DNA of 64,000 nt, taken from the NCBI RefSeq assembly GCF_015667795.1, contig NZ_JADPEL010000004.1, positions 1 to 64,000 on the forward strand, in the 5' to 3' direction. Origin of the DNA: Clostridium sp. D53t1_180928_C8. GTDB taxonomy: Bacteria > Bacillota > Clostridia > Clostridiales > Clostridiaceae. Below, one piece after another: positions 16,636 through 25,639 of this stretch (its first letter is position 1; every line of letters starts with the position of its first letter). The notes under the pieces were generated by a model. It worked only from the letters and a program-made list of their open reading frames with translations. It did no database searches and was not told the origin of the DNA. The translations under genes and the position numbers were made by a program.

Positions 16636-17253
16636 CTAATTTTTACCATCTTCATCATCAAAATTCACAGTATAAGTAAAAGTATTGCTTTCATCTTCTT
16701 CTTTTTCCTTAAATTTATTCGGTACTTTTATTCCATCTAAATTTACATCTTGAACCTTTTCTTTAACTTTATCTGCGAAGTCACTTGCCTTATCTTTTGC
16801 TTCGCTAACAGCCTCAGAGATATACTTATTAACAATCTCTACAGTTCCATCAGCTTTAGTTATTTCAATTGTAACTTGAGTAACTACTGCTGCTACTACT
16901 ACAAATGCTAATATTGGTGGTATTACAATTGCTATAACACCTGCTGCTATTCCAGCATTAACCGGAACATCAACTAGTTTTTTACCATCTTTACTAACCT
17001 TAATTCTAGTTATATTTCCTTTCTTAATTAAGTCCTTTAACCAAACCTTCAACTCTTCTATAGTTTCTGTTTTCTGAGCAGTATCATTAAACTCTTCACC
17101 TGATGCATAATCTGCCTCAACATTTTTATCTTCTAAATAAATTATCGCTTCTAATACATCACCATTGCATTCTTCTAATGCTTTTTTTGCATCTTTGTAA
17201 GATGCTCCAGTTCTTTCTCTTACTTGATCAACCTTTTCCAATGTAATATCCAT
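16636..17253 (-). CDS. DUF4342 protein with N-terminal UBA/TS-N-like domain
   Basis: This 205-residue protein begins with a UBA-like domain resembling the start of elongation factor Ts (EKVDQVRERTGASYKDAKKA, about 5-42). It continues with a DUF4342 segment (about 60-130) that includes a long hydrophobic stretch, GIAAGVIAIVIPPILAFVVV, able to span the membrane. It ends in a charged region rich in Lys, Glu and Asp. The function is unknown. It is 8 bases upstream of recO's start side on the same transcript order (recO is transcribed before it). Confidence 0.8.
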   Translation of the reverse strand: MDITLEKVDQVRERTGASYKDAKKALEECNGDVLEAIIYLEDKNVEADYASGEEFNDTAQKTETIEELKVWLKDLIKKGNITRIKVSKDGKKLVDVPVNAGIAAGVIAIVIPPILAFVVVAAVVTQVTIEITKADGTVEIVNKYISEAVSEAKDKASDFADKVKEKVQDVNLDGIKVPNKFKEKEEDESNTFTYTVNFDDEDGKN

Positions 17254-17260
17254 TTTCTCT

Positions 17261-18010
17261 CTACTCCTTTATATAATTTAACATTTCTAAACTTTTTGGC
17301 TTTCTTGAATAATTTGAATTTATTATAAATGTTGTTACTTTTTCTATTTGCTTTTTCACATCTTTATTTATATTTAATCTATAAATTTTATCCATAGCTG
17401 TATTATTTAAAAATCTTAAAGCATTATATCCTGCTCTAGATATATAAAGCCCATGTTCTTTATTACACTCTACACACACACCCCCAAAATGTGACAACGA
17501 AATATAATCGCTTGTTCCTATTGATTTTTTACAAATACAACATTTATCAAACTGTATTCCATATCCTGTTGCATTTAATAATCTTAATTCAAATGCCCTT
17601 ATTAACAATTCATAATCCATTGCATCAGTATTTAATAAATATAAACAAGTTATAAAGTCTCTAAATAATTCTTTGTTTACTTCCCCATCTTGTACACATA
17701 TATCTATTAATTCACAAATATATGATGAATAAGTAAGCTTATCTAGATTATTTAATAATCCCTGAAATGAGTTTATAATTCTTCCTTCTTGAAGATTATA
17801 TAAATTTCTTCCCTTAAAAAATATATAATCCCCAAAGCATAGGGGTAAAGTTAAGCTCAAATTTTTACTTTTGCTTTTCTTCGCCCCTCTAGCTATAAAT
17901 GTTATCTTACCCAATTCTTCACAGTATGCCCATATCAGTTTATCATTTTCCTTATAATCTATAGCCTTAATTATTATGGCTTTAGTTTTCTCGATAGACA
18001 GAATACTCAA
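17261..18010 (-). CDS. recO: DNA repair protein RecO
   Basis: This 249-residue protein has an N-terminal OB fold (KTKAIIIKAIDYKENDKLIW, then KITFIARGAKKSKSK) and a helical C-terminal domain with a four-Cys zinc site (CCICKK and CVECNK, about 171-203). RecO works with RecR to load RecA on SSB-coated single-stranded DNA. Its place directly downstream of era is conserved in Firmicutes. It follows era by 7 bases. Confidence 0.95.
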   Translation of the reverse strand: MSILSIEKTKAIIIKAIDYKENDKLIWAYCEELGKITFIARGAKKSKSKNLSLTLPLCFGDYIFFKGRNLYNLQEGRIINSFQGLLNNLDKLTYSSYICELIDICVQDGEVNKELFRDFITCLYLLNTDAMDYELLIRAFELRLLNATGYGIQFDKCCICKKSIGTSDYISLSHFGGVCVECNKEHGLYISRAGYNALRFLNNTAMDKIYRLNINKDVKKQIEKVTTFIINSNYSRKPKSLEMLNYIKE

Positions 18011-18017
18011 CTCCTAT

Positions 18018-18908
18018 CTACTTAGTCTTTTTATATCCTAATTCTTTAAGTAGAAGTCCGTTATCTCTCCACTCTTTTCTTACTTTTACCCATATTTTAA
18101 GATTAACTTTTGCTTTTAAAAATCTTTCAATTTCGTATCTTGCAGTTTCACCAATTTTCTTTAATGATACTCCATTTTTCCCAATTATTATTCCTTTATG
18201 AGAATCCTTTTCACATATTAAATCTACTTCAATATGATATGTTCCATTCTCTTTTTGCTTCATTTGTATAATATCAACTGCTATTCCATGAGGAATCTCA
18301 TCTCTTAAGTTCTTTAATGTTTTTTCTCTTACTATTTCCGCAACAATAAACCTTTCATTAACATCTGTAATCATGTCTTCTGGATAGTACTGTGGTCCTT
18401 CTGGCATTTTTTCTACCATTAATTTCACAAGAGTATCTACATTTTTCCCCTTTAATGCTGATATTGGTACTATTTCAGCAAAGTCATATTCCTTTGAATA
18501 CATGTCTAATGTTTTAGCTACCTTTTCATGACTATTTTCATCTACCTTGTTAACAACTAAGAATACAGGTGCTTTTTGTTGCTTTAAGGCTTCTAATATA
18601 AACTTATCGCCTCTTCCAATTTCATCACAAGGGTTAATAATAAATATAACTAAATCTACTTCTTTTATAGAGCTAGTTGCAGCATTAACCATATAATCTC
18701 CTAGTTTATTTTTAGGTTTATGTATTCCTGGTGTATCAACAAATACTAATTGATAATCATCTCCAGTTAATATTGTTTGTATATTATTTCTTGTAGTTTG
18801 TGGTTTATTTGAAACTATTGATAATTTTTCACCCATTATTTGATTAGTTAATGTTGACTTCCCTACATTTGGTCTTCCTACTATTGTTACAAATCCTGAT
18901 TTATACAT
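18018..18908 (-). CDS. era: GTPase Era
   Basis: This 296-residue protein has the GTPase motifs G1 GRPNVGKST (about 11-19), G3 [13 protein letters not shown] and G4 NKVDENS, then a C-terminal KH domain ([18 protein letters not shown]). Era binds the 3' end of 16S rRNA and assists 30S subunit maturation. It sits in the cdd-era-recO order, 9 bases downstream of cdd. Confidence 0.97.
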   Translation of the reverse strand: MYKSGFVTIVGRPNVGKSTLTNQIMGEKLSIVSNKPQTTRNNIQTILTGDDYQLVFVDTPGIHKPKNKLGDYMVNAATSSIKEVDLVIFIINPCDEIGRGDKFILEALKQQKAPVFLVVNKVDENSHEKVAKTLDMYSKEYDFAEIVPISALKGKNVDTLVKLMVEKMPEGPQYYPEDMITDVNERFIVAEIVREKTLKNLRDEIPHGIAVDIIQMKQKENGTYHIEVDLICEKDSHKGIIIGKNGVSLKKIGETARYEIERFLKAKVNLKIWVKVRKEWRDNGLLLKELGYKKTK

Positions 18909-18917
18909 ATTAGCCTC

Positions 18918-19319
18918 CTAGCCTTTTAAGTCCTTCTTTGAAAAAACACCTGGTAATATTTCTTCAAAAGTTTTTACTATATAGTCATTTTTATTTTTTA
19001 TTATTATTACTGGAATCTTTTCATCAATTACAAATTCTGCAATTACTTGTCTGCATATTCCACATGGATAAGTATATGCATTAGTATCTCCTACTACAGC
19101 TACGGCTTTTATTTCTCTATTTCCTTCATGTACACCTTTAAAAATTGCTGTTCTTTCGGCACAATTAGTTCCTCCGAAAGATGCGTTTTCTATATTAGAT
19201 CCAGTATATATTTTTCCATCCTCAAATAATACAGCTGCTCCCACCTTAAAGTTTGAATATGGACAATATGCTCTTTCTCTCGCTTCTAAAGCGCTATCTA
19301 TTAATTCATTATATTTCAT
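18918..19319 (-). CDS. cdd: cytidine deaminase
   Basis: The protein is 133 residues long from the ATG preceded by GGAGGAATTAAGA; an in-frame ATG five codons earlier contains that Shine-Dalgarno sequence and so is unlikely to be the start. The zinc and catalytic motifs are NCAERTAIFKGV (Cys ligand and catalytic Glu) and PCGICRQVIAEF (two Cys ligands), typical of the homotetrameric short form. It deaminates cytidine and deoxycytidine for pyrimidine salvage. It is the first gene of the cdd-era-recO unit. Confidence 0.95.
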   Translation of the reverse strand: MKYNELIDSALEARERAYCPYSNFKVGAAVLFEDGKIYTGSNIENASFGGTNCAERTAIFKGVHEGNREIKAVAVVGDTNAYTYPCGICRQVIAEFVIDEKIPVIIIKNKNDYIVKTFEEILPGVFSKKDLKG

Positions 19320-19393
19320 TCTTAATTCCTCCATCTAAATAGTATATCACATATAAATAAAATTCCAAATCTAAGTTAATTGTTAACCTTAAT

Positions 19394-20095
19394 CTATAAT
19401 TTAAATATAGTAAAAATTAATAAAGTTAATAATATTCCTAATATTCCACCAACTATAACTTCAAATACAGTATGCACTTCTGAATCAACCCTACTTTGAG
19501 CGGTAATAAAAGCCATTAAATAAGCTAATATTATGCAAATAGGTTTTTCAGTTATTAATGCTATAGCTGTTGAAATAGAGAACGCTAATGCACTATGTCC
19601 ACTAGGCATTCCTCCTTTTAACGGTGTTCCTTCACCAAAAACAGCCTTTATTATAACAACAGATAAAACAACTATAACTAATGCTATTAATATCATATAT
19701 GGCTCTGAATGCTTAATCTTATAAACTACTTCAAAAGAAAAGTTAGAAAGTTTATCCCAAAATACAATATATCCTACTAATATTGCATTTATCGCTGTCA
19801 CAAGTACAGCTCCAGCTGCCGTATTTTTTGCCACCTTTGCTAAAGGATGATAATAATTTGTATTTAAATCTACTGCGGCTTCTACCGCTGTATTAACTAG
19901 TTCAGCACTAATAACCATTGTAATTGTAATTGCTAACGCTAAAAATTCTGCTTTTGACACATCAAAGAAAAAACAAGCTATCAAAACCCCAATAGATGCT
20001 ATTATATGAATCTTCATATTTCTCTGAGTTCTAGCAGCATCAACCACACCATTAATTGCATGGTTAAAACTCTCTAATAATTTTTTCATCTCCAT
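19394..20095 (-). CDS. undecaprenol/diacylglycerol kinase fused to a PAP2 phosphatase-like domain
   Basis: The first ~120 residues are a DgkA-type membrane kinase (SFNHAINGVVDAARTQRNMKIH; ELVNTAVEAAVDLN and HPLAKVAKNTAAGAVL are the family signatures, with three membrane helices). The C-terminal ~110 residues are PAP2-like, with PSGHSALAF and SRVDSEVHTVFE. The PAP2 set is not fully canonical: the first motif lacks the usual Arg-Pro and the last acidic residue is Glu instead of Asp. The Gram-positive kinase recycles undecaprenol. A kinase and a phosphatase on one chain suggests a role in the lipid-carrier cycle, but activity of the second domain is uncertain. Confidence 0.88.
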   Translation of the reverse strand: MEMKKLLESFNHAINGVVDAARTQRNMKIHIIASIGVLIACFFFDVSKAEFLALAITITMVISAELVNTAVEAAVDLNTNYYHPLAKVAKNTAAGAVLVTAINAILVGYIVFWDKLSNFSFEVVYKIKHSEPYMILIALVIVVLSVVIIKAVFGEGTPLKGGMPSGHSALAFSISTAIALITEKPICIILAYLMAFITAQSRVDSEVHTVFEVIVGGILGILLTLLIFTIFKL

Positions 20096-20118
20096 AAATT
20101 ACTCACCCCATTCCCAAC

Positions 20119-20619
20119 TTATCTAGTTATATTTAACTTCCCCAATATTTCTTCTTCTCTTTTTCTCATTATTTTCTTTTCTTCATCTTCTATATGATCA
20201 TAACCTAACAAGTGAAGAATCGAATGTACAACTAAGTAACATACTTCTCTATTAAAAGAATGATTATACTCTATACTCTGTTCTTTTGCTCTTTCTAAAG
20301 ATAAAACCATATCTCCTAATACTAATTCATCACCATCTAAATATATTTCATTAAACTTAGTATTCTTATAAACCTCTTTAAATACTTTATTTTGAGGATA
20401 ATCTAACATTGGAAATGATAGCACATCAGTTGCTTTATCTATTCCTCTTGTATCTCTATTTATCTCTCTTATTTCTTCATTATCCACAAATAAAAGTGAA
20501 ATCTGATAAGGAACATTCATTTCTTCTTCTTTTAGAGATTGTTCACAAACTTCATTTATAATATTAATAAGCTCATCAGTTACTTCTAGTTTATTTTGCC
20601 TATTATCAGTATATAACAT
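20119..20619 (-). CDS. ybeY: endoribonuclease YbeY
   Basis: The protein is 166 residues long from an ATG with AAAGGAG five bases upstream; a further in-frame ATG (20632-20634) lies ahead of that site. The metal-binding motif [17 protein letters not shown] is complete (three histidines). YbeY is a single-strand-specific RNase that processes 16S rRNA 3' ends and takes part in ribosome quality control. It lies between pgpH and the kinase/PAP2 fusion gene, a standard order here. Confidence 0.96.
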   Translation of the reverse strand: MLYTDNRQNKLEVTDELINIINEVCEQSLKEEEMNVPYQISLLFVDNEEIREINRDTRGIDKATDVLSFPMLDYPQNKVFKEVYKNTKFNEIYLDGDELVLGDMVLSLERAKEQSIEYNHSFNREVCYLVVHSILHLLGYDHIEDEEKKIMRKREEEILGKLNITR

Positions 20620-20794
20620 AAGTTCTCCTTTCATTTTTCCTAATTTAAATTATGTATATTTTAAAATATCGTTTTATAATTATAATACCTTTTTAACTAT
20701 TTAACAATCCAAATATATTACGAATAAAATAAAAGTTAAAGGGTTAACAAGCAGTTATAAGGAGTTACTGTTGAAATTAATTCGTAATTTAGTT

Positions 20795-20819
20795 AAAAAG
20801 GGAGGTAACCCTCCCTTTT
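20795..20819 (-). terminator. terminator after pgpH
   Basis: Stem AAAAGGGAGG / CCTCCCTTTT with a TAAC loop and further T residues on the minus strand overlaps the pgpH stop codon. Confidence 0.85.
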
Positions 20820-22890
20820 ATTCTTTCCCCTTTTCTTTTGGATACTCTATTCTATGATGATAAATACCTTTTAATACCTTTAAGAAGCAACCTTTTATTA
20901 TCTCTAAATCTCTAAAGGTTAAATCACATTCGTTTAATTGATCTGAATTAAGCTTATCCTTTACAATATTATTAACCATATTTTCAATTTTTTCTAATGT
21001 AGGTTCTTGAATTGATCTTACAGCTGCTTCAACGCTATCTGCCATCATAATTATAGCGGCTTCCTTACTTTGAGGTTTAGGTCCTGGATATCTAAAGTCT
21101 TCTTCTTTTATACTATCCGGGTCATCACTACTATTCTTTAAAGTATAGTAAAAATACTTTACTAATGTTGTTCCATGGTGTTGTATCATCATATCACTTA
21201 CTACACTTGGAACATCATACTCTTTAGCCAATTCTAAGCCATCTTTAACGTGAGAAATTATTATAGATGCACTTAGACTTGGTGAAATTTTATCATGAGG
21301 ATTAACTCCTCCTAACTGATTTTCTCCAAAGAAAAAAGGTCTCTTTATTTTCCCTGCATCATGATAATAAGCTCCAACCCTAACTAACATCGGATTAGCT
21401 CCCACTTCTTCAGCAGCAACTTCTGCTAAATTTGCAACCATGACACTATGATGATATGTTCCAGGCGCCTCCATTAATAATCTTTTTAATAGTGGACTAT
21501 TTGGATTTGAAAGCTCCAGTAATTTCATATTAGTAACCAAACTAAAACTTGATTCTAAAAATGGCAATAACCCCATAGCTAATATACCTGAAATAAACGC
21601 TCCTAATGCAGCTAATGACATATCGAATAATATCTTTTTTATATTATTTGATAAAAGTATTCCACTTGATAAAACAACTACAGAAACAGAAATTGCCACA
21701 TAAGCAGTTGAATATAATATGTCATTTCTTTGACTTACTTTTTTTAAAGATGTAGATGCTACAATAGTTCCAACTAATCCTACCAAAATAATTTGAGGAT
21801 CAAAACCTGCTATAACTGCTATAAGCATCATATTTAAAGAATTAATTATAACTGAAACCTTATAATCTAAAAACACAGTCATAAGTATTGGAGAACAAGC
21901 TATTGGAACTAAAAATAATGATACAAAAGCAAAAACTCTAGTTGTTACTAAGGATAATAGATTTAATAGTAATATTAAAAACACAAGCTTAGTATTAATA
22001 ATTACTTCTTTTTCCTCTTTTTTTAAATATAGGTATTGTAGAACTAATACAAATAAAACATAAAATGCTATTATTATATAAGTATATATATAATCCTTGC
22101 TTATATTCTCTCCCACTAATCCTAACTCTGTAAGTATTGTTATTTGTCTTTGTGTAATTGGCTCTCCTTCTTTTACTATAGTTTGATTTTTCTTTATCAT
22201 AACCTTAGAAACACTCTTTAATGCCTCTTTAACAGCTTCATCTGTCTTTGTCTGATCAAAAAAGTAATTTGGCTTTACTTGACTATTACACATTCCCTTT
22301 AAAATCTCTTCTAAATTAGAATCCAAATTCTGACTATTCAAATAATCTTCTACAGTTGCCTTAGCTGAATCTATATCCTCACTATTACCCTCTTCTATTT
22401 GATTCTCATACGCCTTATCAATTGCAGCTAATGCTATCCATTGTAATTCTGTATCCTTATCAACAGTTAAATCTAATAATGCCTTGTATTGAGCATCGGC
22501 AAGTTTGAATTTATCTATCTTTTTCAATTCATTAATTTTTTCTTTTTCCTCTATTTCACTACTTTTCAGATTAATTAACTTATCAAAAAATGTTTTTATA
22601 TTCTGACTCGCTTCAATCTTAACCTCATTTTTGAGAGTAAATTTTTTTTCTACTTTAGCTGATACTTCTTGCTCTTTTGCATTAGTAGCTTCTTCATCAA
22701 TAATATCTCTAGGTGCTTTTATATCAACACTAGCAATATCTCCTTCAATGAAGTCATATCTCTTAGGTGTCACAACTGTCATTATTATAAAATATATTAA
22801 TATTGCTGTAACAGTAAATAAAAATATCCTTTTCCACTTATCTTTATGTATCCTTTTACCTATACCATTTTTATCTTTCATCTTGTTCAC
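20818..22890 (-). CDS. pgpH: cyclic-di-AMP phosphodiesterase, 7TM-HD family (PgpH/YqfF)
   Basis: This 690-residue protein starts with a cytoplasmic tail and a first membrane helix, followed by a large extracellular 7TMR-HDED domain (about 40-260), seven membrane helices (about 265-460) and a cytoplasmic HD hydrolase domain (HHSVMVANLAEVAAEEV, then YYHDAGKIKRPFFFGENQ with the HD pair, and MADSVEAAVRS). The family hydrolyses c-di-AMP, controlling osmolyte and cell-wall homeostasis. It lies in the conserved yqfC-yqfD-pgpH-ybeY run. Confidence 0.95.
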   Translation of the reverse strand: MNKMKDKNGIGKRIHKDKWKRIFLFTVTAILIYFIIMTVVTPKRYDFIEGDIASVDIKAPRDIIDEEATNAKEQEVSAKVEKKFTLKNEVKIEASQNIKTFFDKLINLKSSEIEEKEKINELKKIDKFKLADAQYKALLDLTVDKDTELQWIALAAIDKAYENQIEEGNSEDIDSAKATVEDYLNSQNLDSNLEEILKGMCNSQVKPNYFFDQTKTDEAVKEALKSVSKVMIKKNQTIVKEGEPITQRQITILTELGLVGENISKDYIYTYIIIAFYVLFVLVLQYLYLKKEEKEVIINTKLVFLILLLNLLSLVTTRVFAFVSLFLVPIACSPILMTVFLDYKVSVIINSLNMMLIAVIAGFDPQIILVGLVGTIVASTSLKKVSQRNDILYSTAYVAISVSVVVLSSGILLSNNIKKILFDMSLAALGAFISGILAMGLLPFLESSFSLVTNMKLLELSNPNSPLLKRLLMEAPGTYHHSVMVANLAEVAAEEVGANPMLVRVGAYYHDAGKIKRPFFFGENQLGGVNPHDKISPSLSASIIISHVKDGLELAKEYDVPSVVSDMMIQHHGTTLVKYFYYTLKNSSDDPDSIKEEDFRYPGPKPQSKEAAIIMMADSVEAAVRSIQEPTLEKIENMVNNIVKDKLNSDQLNECDLTFRDLEIIKGCFLKVLKGIYHHRIEYPKEKGKE

Positions 22891-22911
22891 CTTCTCATCT
22901 TACCCTAATAT

Positions 22912-24051
22912 CTAATAGCTTACTGTATCCTCACTTACTATATTTTGCTCTACAACAAAAACAACTTTTACTAATAAGTTTTCTTCATCTTTCATTTCTT
23001 TATCTACCAATTTATCTACTACCTTTGCATCTCTGCTTAGGTCATTTACTAAAGATTTTTCTAAACCATCAATAGCATTTTCTATTGCATCTTCTTCTGA
23101 TAAATTTATATCTTTTTCTACTCTTTCATAATATAACACTTTATTAAATAATTTACCACTCAATTCTATTTTATCATAATGTTCAAAATCTTTTATAGCT
23201 TTTTTCAGATAAAATTTTTTACCAAAGATACTTATATAAATATCACTGTCCTTTTCTCCACTTCTTTCAAGTGTAGTACCTTTAACTTTTACATTCATAG
23301 ATTTTTCATAGAAAGTATTTGCTATAACTATTCCTCTAGGTGGTAAAATATACTCTCCCCCCTCAATTCCATCTATACCTTCTATTACAACATCTCCTGC
23401 TTTAACAAGCTGACCACTCTTAACTTTAGACCTTCCTGCAAATGTATAAACTCTCTTTATTTCCCCTTCCATAGTGGCAACCAAATTCCCATACTCATAC
23501 TCTTGTTCTTGTGGTGGATTTATTTTTTCCTCCACTACAACTTTTAACGTAGAGCCTTCAATCCTTACCCTTAACCATAATATTTCAGAACTTATATTTT
23601 CCAACTGTTTTTCTACCTCTTTTACATCAATAGATCGTTTTGAAATTCCAGGTCTAATTCCTATACTATTTAATTGCTTTCTTATTTCAAATGGTGGTAT
23701 ATTTTGTTGAACATCTACTTCTACTGCCCATATGTAAGTAGATAAGTAATATATAATACATAGAAACATGACTCCACCAAGAACTAAAGATAATTTCTTC
23801 TTCATATTTCCTAAAAAGAATACCAACCCATTACTTTTTATAATTTTTATTCTGCCACCTAGTTTTTCCACATGTTCTCTTACTACTGCATAATCTAAAT
23901 AATCAATTTCTAATAGTAATGTTGCTACATCCTTTTTCTTTACTTTATATACTCTTATATTTTTCGCCCAAAATAAATTTAATAATCTTTCAGTATTTAA
24001 TATTTTTATTTCAACTAATATTTTTCCTTTTTTAATCTTATCAAAAGCCAT
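22912..24051 (-). CDS. yqfD: sporulation protein YqfD
   Basis: This 379-residue protein has an N-terminal cytoplasmic domain (about 1-90), one membrane helix (SLVLGGVMFLCIIYYLSTYI) and a large extracytoplasmic region with a FtsQ/SpoIVA-like POTRA-type start (FEIRKQLNSIGIRPGISK). yqfD is expressed in the mother cell during sporulation in Bacillus and is paired with yqfC, as here (7 bases apart). The molecular role is unknown. Confidence 0.92.
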   Translation of the reverse strand: MAFDKIKKGKILVEIKILNTERLLNLFWAKNIRVYKVKKKDVATLLLEIDYLDYAVVREHVEKLGGRIKIIKSNGLVFFLGNMKKKLSLVLGGVMFLCIIYYLSTYIWAVEVDVQQNIPPFEIRKQLNSIGIRPGISKRSIDVKEVEKQLENISSEILWLRVRIEGSTLKVVVEEKINPPQEQEYEYGNLVATMEGEIKRVYTFAGRSKVKSGQLVKAGDVVIEGIDGIEGGEYILPPRGIVIANTFYEKSMNVKVKGTTLERSGEKDSDIYISIFGKKFYLKKAIKDFEHYDKIELSGKLFNKVLYYERVEKDINLSEEDAIENAIDGLEKSLVNDLSRDAKVVDKLVDKEMKDEENLLVKVVFVVEQNIVSEDTVSY

Positions 24052-24058
24052 TCTTTAT

Positions 24059-24337
24059 TCACCTCACATATTCGATTGAATCAAAATAACCTTTAATAGT
24101 TATAGTTGATGCAGCTATATATAATATTTCAAAATCATGTCCTTTGATTTCTACTGGTGACATATTGGTATTTATTTTTATTTTATCTCTTTCAAATATC
24201 ATTATTCCTTTATGATTTTCTATAGTTACCTCATTTCTTCCCGTAACAATAATCTTTGGTACATCTAATAATACATCTTTAGGGAGATCAAGCTTTTCAA
24301 CCAAAATTTCTTTACCTCTATTAATTTTATTTTCCAT
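24059..24337 (-). CDS. yqfC: sporulation protein YqfC
   Basis: This 92-residue protein of the YabP/YqfC family has the pattern LPKDVLLDVPKIIVTGRNEVTIENHKGIM, then KGHDFEILYIAASTITIKGYFDSIEY, predicted to be all beta. Family members are engulfment/coat-stage sporulation proteins; YabP and YqfC are related. It is the first gene of the yqfC-yqfD pair with a strong Shine-Dalgarno sequence (AAAGGAGAG). Confidence 0.92.
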   Translation of the reverse strand: MENKINRGKEILVEKLDLPKDVLLDVPKIIVTGRNEVTIENHKGIMIFERDKIKINTNMSPVEIKGHDFEILYIAASTITIKGYFDSIEYVR

Positions 24338-24407
24338 AGTTTCTCTCCTTTAAATAATACTCTCTCAATGTACTTTATGATTTTAATTTAAAGAAAATCA
24401 CAAAAAT

Positions 24408-24440
24408 AAAAAAAGAACTCAATCTAAATTGAGTTCTTTT
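24408..24440 (-). terminator. terminator of the rpsU-yqeY operon
   Basis: A 13-bp perfect stem, AAAAGAACTCAAT / ATTGAGTTCTTTT, has a CTAA loop and ends in a T-run on the minus strand. Confidence 0.88.
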
Positions 24441-24442
24441 AA

Positions 24443-24895
24443 TTATTTACTATTTAAATACTCTTTAACAATCTGACTAACAAGTTTTCCGTCTGCTTTA
24501 CCTACAACCTTTGGTCTAACTGCTGACATAAGCTTACCCATGTCTTTCATGTTATCAGCACCTATTTGTGTAGCTGTTTCTTTTACAATTTGTAAAATTT
24601 CTTTTTCACTTAATTGCTGAGGAAGGTAACCTAGCAAGATTTCAATCTCAGATTTATTCTGATCAACTAAATCCTGTCTATTTCCCTTTTCAAATTCAAG
24701 CATCGCTTCTTTACGTTGCTTGACTTCTTTTGCTAATATTTCTATAACCTTATCGTCCTCAAGCGTAACACCGTCGGTTTTTTCTACTAGCAATACAGCA
24801 GACTTAGCACTGCTTAATACATTAGCTCTAAATTTATCTTTAGATTTTAATGCACTCTTCCAGTCCTCTTGTAGTCTTTCTTTTATTGTTGGCAT
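24443..24895 (-). CDS. yqeY: GatB/YqeY domain protein
   Basis: This 150-residue protein of the YqeY family (the tRNA-binding tail domain of GatB as a stand-alone) shows KERLQEDWKSALKSKDKFRANVLS at the start, EIEILLGYLPQQLSEKEI in the middle and GKLMSAVRPKVVGKADGKLVS at the end. All three segments are typical. The specific function is not established, though binding of tRNA-like structures is assumed from GatB. It is in an operon with rpsU, conserved in Firmicutes. Confidence 0.94.
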   Translation of the reverse strand: MPTIKERLQEDWKSALKSKDKFRANVLSSAKSAVLLVEKTDGVTLEDDKVIEILAKEVKQRKEAMLEFEKGNRQDLVDQNKSEIEILLGYLPQQLSEKEILQIVKETATQIGADNMKDMGKLMSAVRPKVVGKADGKLVSQIVKEYLNSK

Positions 24896-24925
24896 ACTTA
24901 AATACCTTCTTTCAAAAATTAAAAA

Positions 24926-25102
24926 CTACTTGAATTTTCTCTTTCTTGCAGCTTCTGATTTTTTCTTTCTCTTTACGCTTGGCTTTTCGTAATGTTCTCT
25001 CTTTCTAACTTCTGAAAGAACCCCAGCTCTTGCGCATTTTCTCTTAAATCTTCTTAATGCACTTTCTAGTGTTTCGTTTTCTCCAACTTTGATTTCTGAC
25101 AT
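24926..25102 (-). CDS. rpsU: 30S ribosomal protein S21
   Basis: This 58-residue basic protein begins [20 protein letters not shown] and ends in a Lys/Arg-rich tail ([13 protein letters not shown]), the full S21 pattern. The ATG is preceded by GGGAGGGA. S21 binds near the 3' end of 16S rRNA in the small subunit. It is the first gene of the rpsU-yqeY pair. The reading frame is short and easily missed. Confidence 0.97.
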   Translation of the reverse strand: MSEIKVGENETLESALRRFKRKCARAGVLSEVRKREHYEKPSVKRKKKSEAARKRKFK

Positions 25103-25165
25103 CTATTATCCCTCCCTCCGCTAGCTCAAATTAGTATCTTTAAATCAGCTACGGGCTTAATAACA

Positions 25166-25186
25166 CATATTGTATTATACAATATG
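25166..25186 (-). terminator. hairpin downstream of the HIT gene
   Basis: CATATTGTAT / ATACAATATG is a perfect 10-bp stem with a one-base centre. The following T content on the minus strand is only moderate, so this is a possible terminator. Confidence 0.45.
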
Positions 25187-25225
25187 GGTCACAAAAATGT
25201 CAATATTATTTATACTATTTTTCTA

Positions 25226-25570
25226 TTAACCTGGTGGCCACTTTAATTCTCTTGCACCTAATATATGAAAATGTATATGATTTACTGTCTGACCACCGTC
25301 AGCACCGCAGTTATTTACTATTCTGTAACCAGAATCAGCAATACCAAGTTCCCTTACTATTTTATTTATTACCATGAATATATGTGAAACTATTTCACAT
25401 TTTTCTTCAGTTAATTCATTAGCGCTTCCAATATGTTCCTTAGGTACCACTAAAAAATGAACTGGCGCTTCTGGACTTATATCATAAAAAGCAAGTACTT
25501 TATCATCTTCATATATTTTTTTAGATGGAATTTCCCCAGCTACTATTTTACAAAAAATACAATCTTCCAT
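25226..25570 (-). CDS. HIT-family nucleotide-binding protein (HinT type)
   Basis: This 114-residue protein has the early CIFCKIVAGEIP with two cysteines and the catalytic histidine triad HIHFHILG near the C-terminus, ending in the GARELKWPPG typical of HinT. Enzymes of this branch hydrolyse adenosine phosphoramidates and aminoacyl-adenylates. It has its own good ribosome site and stands between rpsU and mtaB. Confidence 0.95.
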   Translation of the reverse strand: MEDCIFCKIVAGEIPSKKIYEDDKVLAFYDISPEAPVHFLVVPKEHIGSANELTEEKCEIVSHIFMVINKIVRELGIADSGYRIVNNCGADGGQTVNHIHFHILGARELKWPPG

Positions 25571-25639
25571 AAACTCACCTCCTTTTTATTAGTTATAAAT
25601 TTAGTAATTAATGTTTAAACTCATTAACTACTAACTTTC

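Noticed and set aside
20771-20857. Short plus-strand frame (TTG after AAGGAG) running through the pgpH terminator
   Set aside because: It is only 28 codons, overlaps a terminator stem and the antisense of pgpH, and has no recognisable product.
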